A stretch of 64,000 bases of DNA from Berberis thunbergii. Taxonomy: Eukaryota > Streptophyta > Magnoliopsida > Ranunculales > Berberidaceae. Shown in pieces: positions 44,924 through 56,559 of this stretch (position 1 is the stretch's first letter; the number at the start of each line of letters is the position of its first letter). The notes beneath the pieces are model-generated. The model had not been told where the DNA came from. It searched no databases and saw only the letters and a list, made by a program, of their open reading frames with translations. The position numbers and the translations under genes are program-made. The stretch covers positions 36,725-100,724 of the forward strand of contig QNQO01006977.1 in assembly GCA_003290165.1 (NCBI GenBank). Reading direction: 5' to 3'.

Positions 44924-45746
44924 GTATGTTTTTTGTCATATGTTTTTAGGATTTGTGCTTATTTGCTCTACAAAATAGTCGAAAACTGAATACTAGAATA
45001 ATAGATAGGTATTCATTTCGTAACTATTTGCTAGTCAAATTAGTAATGTGTATAGTTCAAATCTTTTTTTTTTGGCTTCATTTTAGTGTTTCTGACACTT
45101 CTAATTGAATAGAGTTCTCGGTCATCGTTTTACCATACTCAAATCATCTAAGACCAAATGGTTTTGAAAGATTGTTCACAAAATTGCTCTTTATGTGGTG
45201 CAAAAACGAAATGCCTGATCTTCTCAATGGTGAGAATGGATTGTTCAATTGATAAAAAACGAAATGCTTGATCTTCTCAATGGTGAGAATGGAATCTTCT
45301 CAATGGTGAGAATGGAATGCTTTATTTCTTTATGTATGGATAAAAAATTTCAGAAGAGGAGTTCCGGTAAAATAGGAGATTGCCATTCTGGCTAATGTGA
45401 AAAGAGCACATAAGTACATAAGTTATCTTGAAGTTAAAAACTTTCTGGCTACATCGACAAATTGATGCAAAAACTGAATGTTTGATTGAATTCACGAATA
45501 TCAGTTTCAAGAAATACAGACCTAAATTAAACTCATTGTTGTAAATACCTTCATAACTACTTTTACAAGGTTTCACATCTGTTTTTATGACAATTAAGGA
45601 ATCTCATGTCTAAATTGAAGTAAATTCTTCCCTTCTCAGCCAATTGCTTAGATAATAACAATTATTTAATTCTTGTTTAGTGTGTGTCTTACTTTGTCAA
45701 AAAAATGATAACAGCGTGCTTGTTGGCATCAAAATTTATATTTCAG

Positions 45747-45862
45747 GCCTCCTAGGAATCCTTACGATCCAACAAAGATCTCTGGAGGTTCTTTTAGTGG
45801 ATCTGCTACTGTCGTCTCTGCTGGGTTATGCCCTGCTGCCGTGCTTGGAGTTGATTGAGGAG
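45747..45862 (+). pseudogene. FAAH: Fatty acid amide hydrolase-like amidase exon fragment
   Basis: A single exon (tatttcag acceptor, GTAAAT donor) reads PPRNPYDPTKISGGSFSGSA then TVVSAGLCPAA and VLGVD, a TGA, and GG. It covers the amidase signature: GGSxSGSA holds the cis-Ser and the Ser nucleophile of the Ser-Ser-Lys triad. Plant FAAH has GGSSSGSA and LGxDGGG here; this copy has Ser to Phe, an inserted Val and Gly to stop. FAAH breaks down N-acylethanolamines. The fragment cannot be functional. Confidence 0.75.
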
Positions 45863-46212
45863 GTAAATTTTCCATTTGGATTTATTTTTACTTGGGTGTT
45901 AAAACATTTGTTGTTTCAAGCATTAAAAACAGGATTTGGTAAAATTAAGAGTATTTTTATTTAAGTGAAACTTTTCAATACAATCATCTCTGTCGGCATA
46001 TTGTTGCATTGCAATCAGTGCACACCCTATATAATCACACTTGAATAATCAACTTCTAAGCTTTGTTTCGAATCTCTGTGAGGATGCCTGCTTCTATTCA
46101 TGTGCACTTTTCTTCATGTGCAGAAGCCAGATTTCATTTTCTTATGTCAGGTACATTATACACACAATTTTTAATCTACTTCAGTGTATCGTACTCAGTA
46201 TAATTTATGTTC

Positions 46213-46545
46213 CCTGAGTTGATGGAAGCTTGCATTTCTTCTAATGTTCTTCCCTTAGTCTCTGGTACTAGATTTGCCACTAACATTACCGTCATTGCCA
46301 CATTTTAAATCTTAGCTCTAAGTTATCCTACCTGATTCACAGTTGCAAGTCCACCACGAACGTTTTTGGGTGCTATTTCAGCAATGAATACTGGCACCTG
46401 TAAGATCAGTTAGTGATCTGATCAGATAATATTCTTACAAGTATCAATAATTCTATAAAAGATTAAAGTTAAATATTTTACATACCTCATAGGAGAAAAC
46501 TCCAATTCCATATCCAGTGAATTAAGAATCGTCCAGTTTCGAGCA
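46213..46545 (-). pseudogene. ERD6-like sugar transporter captured exons
   Basis: In minus-strand order: about 46540-46486 encodes FTGYGIGVFSYE; 46397-46332 encodes VPVFIAEIAPKNVRGGLATV then NQ; and about 46285-46213 encodes LVPETKGRTLEEMQASI. These are the TM4-TM5 loop with the PKxxRG motif and the C-terminal PETKG motif of the MFS sugar-porter family, ERD6-like branch (vacuolar monosaccharide export). The exons in between are missing, so the piece is rearranged or was deleted after capture. It is opposite in strand to its neighbours. Confidence 0.75.
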
Positions 46546-47344
46546 ATAGAGCTCCCTTCATCAAGAACAATCCAGAGTTGTCAATGTCGTATATACACTA
46601 ACTACACACACCTTTTTTTCTACAACAAAATTGCATTTTCATGTTATCACTTTCTAATATATTTAAATTTGTTGGGGTTGTTGGGGAGCAGAGAGAAGGA
46701 AACAGAAAGGGGCCAACTTCAAGCTCTGAACATGAAAGACCCAAGACACCAGACCCCAAGGTTTGATTCTCTCCATCGTGATCACTCACTCATTTATGAG
46801 ACTGTTAGGGTTGGAATTTTTGTAGTTGATGTTGGTTGCATTTATGTTTTGGGCAGATATTGAGAAGGCTTGCTTAGAATAGAGAGGCAGCAAGGAAAAG
46901 CAAACTCATAAATAAGGTTTATTTGTAGTGCATGTAGATAGATGATCAGTAGCCAATGATGAACCATTAATTGTTTGATGTTGTACAACTCTCTAGTTCT
47001 CTCTCTGATCAGCATTTATTGATCAAGTCTTTGTTGCTTTTCTTGTCTTTGTCACAACTTGTTTGTGTTAGGTTTGTGTAAATTACAAAATGTTATTGTT
47101 TTGTGTGGAAGGGATTTGAGCCTGTGATGTCAGAAGCGACACCCCGAAATAAATGCTAAAGTGTTAGGCATCGGCCTCCTATCAAGTACATGTATGCAAG
47201 GAAGAAATATCAAATATCCAACGTAGAACTAGTAAACTACTAGTCCAGAAGGAGGTCAGTCCTTGTTGCTCATTTTGCCTACTTCCTGCCTGTGTATGTG
47301 TTTTGATGCTCTCAGTTATGCAGTAAATAAAATAAAAATTAAAT

Positions 47345-47774
47345 GTATACAAGGTGAGGAGGTGGATTATAGAGGAGTCCTGCACCGAGATGGCTCTGTT
47401 CTTATGTCTTTGTCCTTGGATCAGTTGAAGGTATATTTTTAGTACATACTATTTTGTTTTACGAATTCTACTTTCGAAAACCATGCATTGGAAGCAATGA
47501 TTTTTCATTCTCTAATTTTTACGATATTTTGTTGATAATTTGTTCATCATTGTGATTTTTTTTTACCAGAAACCAGAATTCCTGTACAGATCGCTCGCAA
47601 CAAAGCTTGTGCTCGGCATGCCATTTAAGGTTTATTTGGGTTACCTTTTTCTACAATAGTAACTTGAACGTACTTATTCAATTGTTTTATTGACAACCTG
47701 GTTGGTCACAGGATCTAGCAACAGTGGATTCTATCCTTCTCAGGGAGCTTCCACCCCTTGAAGATAGTGATGTG
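47345..47774 (+). pseudogene. Unidentified gene, three in-frame captured exons
   Basis: Exon A, ending at 47430, reads VDYRGVLHRDGSVLMSLSLD then QLK. Exon B (47570-47629) reads KPEFLYRSLATKLVLGMPFK. Exon C (47712-47774) reads DLATVDSILLRELPPLEDSD then V. All introns are phase 0 with GT and CAG borders, and the 60-plus joined residues have no stop. The start of exon A is unclear. I do not recognise the family. The preserved frame and splice sites make real gene origin likely. Confidence 0.5.
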
Positions 47775-48303
47775 GTACAACCATAACCCTCTCCTATTTT
47801 TTTCACTTTATGGGGACGTGGCTGTTTGTTTTGGCAGGATGGTGGCCAGCATTGCAAGTTATCTGGAATGTCTTGATCACAGTATTTTTTTGTGTTGATC
47901 TACTAGTCTTTGATAGTTTGAGTGCCAAGTGGCTCTTTGATTTGTGCTGGTATGTATTACTCACTGAAGATGATATTACTGAACAAGTGTGTGGGGAATC
48001 TTGGGATCTAACCTAACAAGTTTGGCTCCTCTCTTCTTTTGTCTACTTTACTTTTACCCAAGCCATAGTTATGTTCTTGATTTTTGGTGCCAACTTTGAA
48101 TTTTCTAATTCTTAGGAAATATGTTATTATATTGAGGTCGATACCATTCTGTATCCAAAACTAGTATTTGTCATGATATTCAACATGAGTTATTTAACAA
48201 GGACATTTTCTACTTCTTAGAATATTTCCATGTGGTACCCTTATTATTTCACACCTCGTGTATCAATTTATTTGTTGTCATCTCATTTGGAGTCAACATG
48301 CAG

Positions 48304-48693
48304 GAGTTGCCCCAACTACAATTGTTGTGCAATCACCTTATGTTGCTCAAGTACAACTCTTGAGGGATAGGCTTGATGAGCTACCAGAAGCTGTAGGAGT
48401 TGAGGTTGCAACAGTGGACAGTTTTCAAGGTCGAGAGGCAGATGCAGTCATCATATCAATGGTATGCTAATTAGTTATGACTTTACATTTTGTTTCTTTG
48501 AAGTCATTGAAGCATTAAATATAGTCATCAATTAGTTACGGTTGTCTGTGATAGCTTTACCATATGTCACAACACCTTCCTGGCTAGGCTTTTACGTTAT
48601 ATTCGCCACTAGGGAAGAGTAAAGCATGTTGAACCTAATACGTTTGGTGGATCTGGCCTTAGCATGAATCCATTGCTTCCCTATATCAGTTGA
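48304..48693 (+). pseudogene. SMUBP-2/IGHMBP2-like helicase, C-terminal exons
   Basis: Exon 48304-48461 encodes GVAPTTIVVQSPYVAQVQLL, RDRLDELPEAVGVEVATVDS and FQGREADAVIISM (helicase motif V region). The segment 48541-48693 encodes VVCDSFTICHNTFLARLLRY then IRH, a TAG, and GRVKHVEPNTFGGSGLSMNP then LLPYIS with a natural TGA end. This matches the C-terminal end of the plant SMUBP-2-like superfamily 1 helicase. Motif VI (RRMNVAITRA) that should lie between is missing. The TAG at 48610-48612 and the gap make it a relic. Confidence 0.75.
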
Positions 48694-49049
48694 TAGATGA
48701 GAGAGACAAGTTACCAAAGTCTACTTGAACTTATTTGGGAGAAAGGCACTGTAAGTTGATTCTTGGACTCCAATAAGCATTTGCTACAATTTGCTCCAAC
48801 ATCCGCTTGTGCACAGGCCTTCCAAAGAAAAGGAAAAAAAAATCAAAATTAGTTTAACACACATTTTCCATTTGGTATATATTCATTCTTAAAAGTGAAT
48901 ACATGTACAGTGATTGAAATCATGTTAAGCTGTTGTCGTAGGTTGTCTTTATCGCATTGATATTGGTCACGGATTTATAGTCACTGGATCTTATAAGCAC
49001 ATTGGTTTACCCAAATATACAATGAAAATTACTGTTAGTTCTTTCATGT

Positions 49050-50051
49050 AGCTGGTCGATGACTTATGAAGAGCTGTTGTTGACTAATGATCCTTTCCCT
49101 CGGAAAATTCCATTACCTGTAAGTTCTTTTAATGACATTTCATCGGCACTCATTTCATTTAAGGACATGTTCAGGACATGATGATATTGATTGAATGTAA
49201 ATGCTCTGTTAGATGTTGCAAAGACCTCTGTGGGGTATTAGTATAAATAGGAGAATGGCAATAACAAGGTATTCATTCATGATATCAATTGGTTTTCCTT
49301 GATTTTCTGAAAGTTTATAACAGCATGGTCCTCTTTCTTGCAGTTCAAGCCCTGAGTAGTTCAATCCCGGCACCTTTAGCTAACTTTAGACTGAGGGAAG
49401 AACACATGTCAGGAAGTTCATTGAAAGGTAAGCTCTGCTAGTTTTATTGTATCAGTCCAGTTTCATTATGCATTAGAAACTAGTTTATGCTTCCTCTTCC
49501 TTTTAGTGTTTCTGACACTTCTAATTGAATAGAGTTGGCGAATCTTTTACATACTAATCCAAATTCAGATATGGTTTTACATGGAAAACTTATTGATGCT
49601 TACAAAATGATGGGTGCAGGGGGTCTCCAAATATTCTGATTTCAGTGTTTATATATGATGGGTGCAGGGTTGATATATTTCAATGTTTACATGGAAAACT
49701 TATTGCTGCTTACAAATATTAAGTTTGGGTTAAACAGACAGTTAAAGAGGCTAACTAGCTAGCTTGATAGTTGTTAATGGATGTTATGATGTATGCAGAG
49801 AACTCATGTATCCGGCCAGCTACTTTGAACATCCCTTCTCAGCCAATGCATGTCGAGCCACCGAACAATTATTCCATGTGACAACAGAAATGTCGGATAG
49901 TATTGTTGGCCCCCCAGCAGATATTAATCTAGTGGAAGAGCTGGAGCACATGTTTCAAATTCCCAGTTTAGAAGTTATTTTTAAGAAAAAAGCGGTTCTT
50001 AATGTCTGTTTAAAGTGGTTCCGTCATTTCTGTGAGGATTCTGAAGTTTGA
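49050..50051 (+). pseudogene. Unidentified exon-like segments between SMUBP-2 and DAPAT pieces
   Basis: Three segments look exonic. Near 49055-49120: WSMTYEELLLTNDPFPRKIP with a GTAAGT donor. At about 49344-49428: [20 protein letters not shown] then MSGSSLK with a GTAAGC donor. From about 49798: either NSCIRPATLNIPSQPMHVEP in one frame or MYPASYFEHPFSANACRATE in another, the latter open to 50051. I cannot name a family or decide the frame. They may be further exons of one or more captured genes. Confidence 0.3.
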
Positions 50052-50228
50052 AACTGTGGACTTGTGTTACACTCCACTCCAGCTGTTCCTTTTAAATTGA
50101 TGCAGCTTCCTTACGTTTACCATGATCTCCTTCAGAGGTTTGGCCTGTTCCTGGTCTGATTTGCATTTGAAGCTTATCCCTTTCTTTATGCTTATAAACT
50201 GAATTGTGTTGTGTCATCAGGTATATAA

Positions 50229-50635
<407 letters not shown>

Positions 50636-50852
50636 TGACCATTTGATGTAATTGTATAATCTGGTCAACTGACAAATGACAAAACCGGCACAGCGTGAAA
50701 CAAAGTTTGGCACATTTGATGTAATTGTATAATCTTATTAATTACATTACTTTGCCTCTATTCGTTTAAGTTTGGCACATTAAAATTTTTATTTTCTAGA
50801 AATAAAACTTATAAGATGTAATAAAAAGTCATTTGATAGCAAAAAAAAAAAA

Positions 50853-51159
50853 TTTTGCCACGGCTTAAAACCGTGGCTAACTATTGCAACAGCTCAGAGT
50901 CGTGGCCATGACTTGCCACGGCTTAAAATCGTGGCTAAAACCTTTGCAACGGCTTATAACCGTGGCTAGGACTTGCCACAGTTTTAAGCCGTGGCTATTC
51001 CTGGCCACGACTTAAAACCGTGGCTAACATATATTTTGCCACGGTTTTTAGCCGTTATTGAGGATTTAGCGACTCCCCTATAGCCCACGGTTCTAAGCCG
51101 TGCTAATGGGTTACCCCCACGGTTTAAAACCACTGCTAATGGCCATTTTTGGTGTAGTG
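50853..51159. repeat. CACTA-2 right subterminal hairpin array
   Basis: About nine gccacggcttaaaaccgtgg-type units lead to the terminal ...ttttggtgtagtg. The array and the ~230 bp inside it (50620-50852) are the reverse complement of 10453-11030. Confidence 0.85.
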
Positions 51160-51303
51160 AAGAGTCTCCATAACCATATTGTATCACCACTAATCAGAAC
51201 CCTTGATTGCATCTCAAGGGTGACAATTGACTTGTAAAAAAGGTATAGACCAATATCTTAATCAAAATCTGATTAGTCGCAATGCCCTGCCAAAAGTTTG
51301 TTT

Positions 51304-51447
51304 GGATAATCTTCAACCTTATGTATATTACTTTTATTATATTTAACATTGGATAATCTAATTTGTGTCCACAATGGATAATGTTCAACCTTATGTATAT
51401 TACTTTTATTATATTTAACATTGGATAATCCAATTTGTGTCCACAAT
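51304..51447. repeat. 72-bp tandem duplication
   Basis: ggataatcttcaaccttatg at 51304 and ggataatgttcaaccttatg at 51376, followed by identical tatattacttttattatat and aatttgtgtccacaat segments. It lies in the CACTA-3 interior. 51448-52380 shows no recognisable gene. Confidence 0.85.
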
Positions 51448-52394
51448 TACACAAGTATATAACTGAATGTCAGACGTGAACATATTATGTGGTTAACTCC
51501 AATCTTTTATACTTCCAAAGAATTATGCTTATGGTTTACCTTTGCAATATTGAATAGCTAGTCAGTTTCTGAGCCCATTTTGAGTTTTCAGTGCAACTAA
51601 GCATTAATCATGAGTCTGGGATTCTTCAAAGGAAGGAACTCCTGAGTTATGTTTTTTAGAGCTTTCAGAAGTTGCCTTTTGCTCATATGGCAATTTTAGT
51701 TCCATCTAATTTATGCTGCTCCAGGTTGTTCTCGGCCTGTTTAGTGGCAGAATTGGTCCCCTGCAATCCTTTGATTTCTAGCGTATTGCCCCCTTGATTC
51801 TTCGAAACAAGTTTTTTATCATTCTCTGTGTCATTATTGGTCATTTTATCCCCTGTTCTGTGGATCAAACAGTCTTGTTCGGTCCCCTTGAGTTGTCTAT
51901 TATTGCTGCTTTTACTTTCTAAAGTATTTGCTCATGCCATGCTCTTTCACCTAAAAAAACTCAATTAGTTTTTCTTTCATAGTAGGGCAGACATGGTTGC
52001 TCAAATATATAACGTGGAAAAAAAACCAACACTTCACTAGCTTAAAAAAAACTACTTTGCAATTTTAGAGATTGTTGCAGTGTTGCTACTTTGCAGTTTT
52101 AGAGATTGTTTCATAGTTATAAAAACCAATACTTTACTAGGTTGTTCTTTTTTTATTGTCTCATGGTTGCAGCGTCGCTAACTTTACTATATGCTACCTT
52201 GAAGATTGTGTGTGGTTCTCGCATCATTAGTTGTTTTCTTGTCAAGCATTTTATTATTTTGATTTGCATGTTTGTTGTGATAGAGATTATGTGTGGCAGA
52301 GGCATCATCAAGGTTCATGTTCACAGTTTCTTCTTAGAACTTCTTGTTTTGAGATGTAGTCAATTTTTTCTATGAACATTTTTCTTGAGGGGGA

Positions 52395-52640
52395 GATCTA
52401 TTGAAACTATAGTATCAACTATAGTTTTGAGTTGTTTTGAGCTATTGAAACTATAGTAGCCATATGTTAATTGTATTCAGTATAGTAGCTATTGAAACTA
52501 TAGTTTTGAGGTATTGAAGCTATAGTAGCTATTGAAACTATACCTTTGAGCTGTTTTATTTATTCAGTGTCAGTTGTTTAATTGTATTCAGTGTCAGCTA
52601 GTTGTTTTGAGCTGTTTAATTGTATTCAGTATCAAATATG
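52395..52640. repeat. Irregular short repeats (gaaactatag / ttgtattcagt)
   Basis: ctattgaaactatagtagc, ttttgagctgttt and taattgtattcagt recur several times each with irregular spacing. They may be internal CACTA-3 repeats; no coding signal. Confidence 0.6.
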
Positions 52641-52867
52641 TTCACTGTTATAGGAAAATTCATTCACTTTTTTTCATTTTTAAGGGAAAATCAATAAAGA
52701 ATAAAGTAGTTCGTGCTAAGTAAACGATGGGCCATTCATCTGGATCGAAGTCCTATGCACGTTCCCGAAAAGATTTTATATGTATATTTTTTCATTTATT
52801 TTCTCACAGTTTTAATAAATGTACAAAAATATGATCTAATTATTTTTTGGTTTTTCGATTCATATGT

Positions 52868-53525
52868 AGAAGAAGTTGCGTGGAGAATTTCATGATCCTC
52901 TTTCATTATTTCATTTCACCCACACAAGAAAAGATAATTCTTGGATTGATGAGCCGTCGCAGAGAAAAGGGTAACTGTTTTTAATTAAAATTTTGATTCT
53001 CTGTTAGTTTATATTATATTTTAATTTTCTTAATTATTAATAGTTCTAAATATTTTTTGCTAGGCTTCCATGGATAATTCCTATCAATCTCGAATTGAGG
53101 ATGGAGCAGAAGACTCAGAAGAGCTCCACACACAAGTTTATGTGTAACAAATGGGTCTTGAGACTTGAAATAGAGTTCGAGGCTATGGAATGGTGTGATT
53201 TCTGATTTGGTGCCTTATGCCTTGGGTAGTGATGATGATGTTCATGCATGCTATGCAGTCGCTGGGAACCATGGAGAGCTCTCAACTATCACAACAGTCA
53301 AGACAAGGTCAACCATTTCAGCCTCATTATCCTATGAATCTAATGCATCCTATTGGACATATACCTTTCGTGCCACCCTCACAACATTCTTCAGATGACT
53401 CTCATCATTCTAACGATGTTCAATTAGGTGGATTCAGCGGACTGTTTTCTAGTAATATGTTTGATGCAGATATAGTTAGGCTTATTAGAACATCTGGAGG
53501 ATCAGGGACACATTCGGGTAGTTGA
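52868..53525 (+). pseudogene. CACTA TNP-like protein relic (Transposase_24/Ptta-En/Spm)
   Basis: The first block (52868-52969) encodes KKLRGEFHDPLSLFHFTHTR then KDNSWIDEPSQRKG. The second (from about 53065) encodes MDNSYQSRIEDGAEDSEEL, HTQVYV, a stop, QMGLETWNRVRGYG and, shifted, ISDLVPYALGSDDDVHACYA. A third frame (53217-53525) gives PFQPHYPMNLMHPIGHIPFV and DADIVRLIRTSGGSGTHS with a final stop. THTRKDxSWVDE followed by RVRGYG is the plant PF03004 pattern associated with En/Spm-type elements. Stops and frameshifts make it dead. It supports the CACTA identity and plus orientation of CACTA-3. Confidence 0.7.
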
Positions 53526-53689
53526 TTGGACTGTCTACTTATCTTTACTAACGGATGTACGATGTGTATTTTTGTTCATGGCGGAGATGTATGACACATA
53601 TTTGGGACGGCGAATATATGACATTTTGTTTTATATTAATATTATTTTGAGATCAAGTGCAAATAAACAAATTTATATTTAAAAATGTT

Positions 53690-54271
53690 TACAAAACCTA
53701 TTGGCTGATAATATTAAAGTCTTGGCGGATAACGAGCAAATTTTAAGGTGGTTATGAAATCATTCATTGTTGATAATATTAATGCTTGGCGGATAATATT
53801 AAATTGCAGGTGGATACAGGTGTCGCCCAATATGGATTTCTGACGGTTAAAAACTCATTCCTGGCGTATATAAGTGTCGCCATTCTGGAGTCCTGGCGTT
53901 TAACAATTTGTAGCCGGCGTATTTATGTGTCGTCTATTCTGAAGTCCCAGGGTCTAAGAATTTGTAGCCGGCGTATGTATGTGTCGTCCAGTCAATTACT
54001 CTGTCAAATATAAGTGCCACAAAAAAACTGTAATGCCATTTATATCCGCCAATATGTTATGCTGCGGATTTTTTTTTTAAATTCAAAAATACTCCCGCCA
54101 GATTAAGGGACTTATCAGCTGGGGCAATCCCTTTCCCGACGCCAGTTTTGCTGGCGGATATTATATTCGCCATTGCAACATTTGCCTGGCGGATATAGGT
54201 TTTTTTGCACCAGGAGTATGCCTTTAGTGTCAAGTATTTATCCGTTAGAATTGCCCATTTTTGTAGTAGTG
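53690..54271. repeat. CACTA-3 right subterminal repeats and terminus
   Basis: Units around ggcggata / ggcgtatataagtgtcgcc recur from 53700 to 54190 in both orientations, then the terminal ...cccatttttgtagtagtg. They correspond to the ttatattcgcca units of the left end. Confidence 0.75.
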
Positions 54272-54832
54272 TTGGCTAACATCTTACCTTAAGGTGTGGG
54301 TTAGCCCATGGGAGGAGCTCCAAGAAGGCTCTTTTAGATTATTTATTTCTATTTTCATGTATTAGAGAAGCATGCGTAGTTAGATTGGTCTTGTAGCTTA
54401 GTTGTATCATGAATCTTTGAGGTAAGTTAGGTGTTTTGTTTTTCATCATATGAATTCAATTCATGTTTTTTTCTTCTACTTCTTAAGCTTAAGATTAGAT
54501 AAGTTTTTATGATTGCAATTTATCTAACAAGCTCCTTACAATGTTTATATATTATTAGTCTAAGTTTCATTGTGAATTGCTAGATATTTTGTGTTTCATT
54601 TAAGTATGACTTCCTTGTATGCTTTTAAATCAACATTTGATTCCTAGGTTACTAATATAACTTAAGTTTGAAATCAATTTGCTCATAATGCCATATTTTC
54701 CATCCTAAGGTGACATGAGAATCTACCTTAGGACGTGTTAATGAATTTGGAAAAGATTAATCTAAGAGTGGTCTAATTGTTCTATCAACTCAAGATGGTA
54801 AACTCAAAGCCTTAACTCTCACATTAAGGTTT
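54272..54832 (+). repeat. LTR-like repeat, right half
   Basis: Continues the repeat cut at 39675: ttggctaacat, gtgtgggttagcccatgg, ttagattggtcttgtagctt, ttacaatgtttatatatta and aactctcacatta match 62668-63215. It is cut at 54833 by the next LTR. Confidence 0.85.
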
Positions 54833-55348
54833 TGATGCAGGAGGGTTTCTAGGGTTCCTAATTTGGGTATCTAGAGTTCCTAATTTGGGTTTCTAGGGTT
54901 CCTAATTTGCTCTCAAAGTTATTTACTAAATAACTTTTCATAATCTTTCAATTTAATTAGGAGTATTTTTAATTTCCATTTAGGATTAGACTTTACTTTT
55001 TATTTTAGGTATAGACTGCTTGTTATTTTAATATTTGATTCTAATTTTCTTTTAGGAATAGGCAATTTCCTTTTAAGATTGGGATTTACTTTTTCTTTTA
55101 GGAATAGACTGCTTGTTACTTTTGTATTTGATTCTACTTTCTCTTTTAGGAATAGGCTGTTTAATCATCAAGTTATTTGAGCACTATAAATATAGTTCTT
55201 TCTCAATATTGTAGGAGACTTTTGATTTTATAATTTTAATTGAACATTAGAGTATTTCTCTGTGTTTTGGGTAATCTTTTTGTGTTCTTCCCTATGAATT
55301 ATATGTTAAAACTAACCTGCAGGATAATCGCTATTTTGCCCGGCGTCA
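54833..55348 (+). repeat. LTR of a second Ty3/gypsy element
   Basis: TGATGCAGG...GCGTCA, 516 bp, with a probable TATA region (cactataaatatag at about 55182) and repeated ttttaggaataggc segments. Directly followed by a Met-tRNA type primer site. No second copy is seen in the window, so the element is truncated on the right. Confidence 0.7.
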
Positions 55349-55349
55349 G

Positions 55350-55367
55350 TTGGTATCATAGCATCAA
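55350..55367 (+). promoter_or_regulatory. Primer-binding site (initiator Met-tRNA type)
   Basis: TTGGTATCATAGCATCAA begins one base after the LTR end. It resembles the widespread TGGTATCAGAGC plant retroelement PBS with one change (G to T). Confidence 0.75.
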
Positions 55368-55399
55368 CATCTTCTTGGGGTGAGATTTTATCAATTTCT

Positions 55400-56264
55400 A
55401 TGGCTGGTGGTCATGGTCGTTGCGGGCAGGTTCTGAACGAGGAAGCCCCTCACCATGATCGTAGTGTTCAGAATGTGATGATTGAGAATTTACAGAGGCA
55501 AGTTGCAAAGTTAACCCGGCGTCTAACGACGTAGGATTTCGGTAATCGAAAGATGAAAAATCATGATTCTGTTTCCAGTTTTGAAAACCCGTATTACAAT
55601 CGTGCTCGACTTTGGGAGTACCGTGGTCGGGAGGATGGTTATGGAAATCTTGGTTTTAAAGTCGATCTACCCGAGTTTTCTGGTACGTTATTGGTCGAAG
55701 GATTCGTGGGTTGGTTTAATGAAGTAGAACATATTTTTGAGTATAAGGAAGTCTCAGATCGTGTGAAGGTGAAATTGATCACCAAAAACCTCAAAGGTAG
55801 AGCATCTGCGTGGTGGAAGCAGTTGAAGCGAGCACGAGACATGAAGGGCAAGGCCAAGATCATTGATTGGGAAAAGATGAAGGGTCACTTCTTTCCTTTC
55901 GACTACACTCAACCCTTATTTCAGCGACTTCACTTGTTGAGGACCATTTCTGAAGCCTACCAATGTGCACTTGCTGTGGAAAAACAGCATAACAAGAGGC
56001 CAATGATCATAAGTGATCAACACAATCGGCCAGTTCGCTCTCAAGAATCCCGTCCTGCGTAGCATCCACCACAGGGTAATTCTAACTCAAATATTAGATG
56101 TTTTAGATGTAGTGAACAGGGATATAGCAGAAAGCCTGATATTCAAAAGGGTAATAATTTCCTGATTGAGGAAGACGTGGTAGACGAAACTGAAGAGCTT
56201 GGAGAGCCTGTGTATGACACTGATGAAGAGTTGGACATTGTTGATGCAGATGGTTTGTAGAATG
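55400..56264 (+). pseudogene. Ty3/gypsy gag with degenerate zinc knuckle
   Basis: ATG at 55400 (MAGGHGRCGQVLNEEAPHHD), a TAG at 55532, then FKVDLPEFSGTLLVEGFVGW, FNEVEHIFEYKEVSDRVKV, LKGRASAWWKQLKRARDMKG, DWEKMKGHFFPFDYTQPLFQ and SEAYQCALAVEKQ. This is the Retrotrans_gag core. About 60 residues between RLHLLRT and ISEAYQ, where VDEYTxEFYxL is expected, are missing. After a TAG at 56060 the same frame reaches a knuckle CFRCSEQGYSRKPD whose His and last Cys are Tyr and Asp. An acidic stretch follows. Gag would package retroelement RNA. Confidence 0.8.
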
Positions 56265-56412
56265 GGGATGTTGGAATTGTTATTGAAGATGGGAAAACTC
56301 CTAAAAGTTCGGACTTCGACACATTAGTTGGGAATATTGCTTTGGCAAACAAAGATACTGCTTTTGTCTTCAATTGTCAGATGGGTCGAGGAAGGACAAT
56401 GATAATCACATA
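56265..56412 (+). pseudogene. Paladin-like phosphatase fragment fused in frame to gag
   Basis: In the gag frame, after a TAG near 56258, the sequence changes to GIVIEDGKTPKSSDFDTLVG, NIALANKDTAFVFNCQMGRG and RTMIIT then TAA. This resembles plant paladin-like proteins: SDFDxLxxxIAxAxxDTAFVFNCQMGRGRTTTG, with the phosphatase-type CX5R loop (CQMGRGR). The fragment is one exon or less. It suggests that the gypsy element acquired host coding sequence, or inserted next to it, before truncation. The function of plant paladins is poorly known. Confidence 0.65.
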
Positions 56413-56559
56413 ATTATAACATTATTAACTCTTATTATATTTTTGTTAATCCTCATTTTATTTTATTTTAGATTAATTATTAAAATTTTGTGTTTTTGTA
56501 GAATGTGGAGCTTAATGAACAAATAAGAGAAAAATGCAATGTAAATCCTAGATGGTAAC

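Noticed and set aside
46669..46863. 64-aa ORF between ERD6-like and unidentified exons in CACTA-2
   Set aside because: No recognisable similarity, no convincing splice context, and length is within chance expectation.
55639..55863. 74-aa minus-strand ORF inside the gag region
   Set aside because: Shadow of the gag coding strand.
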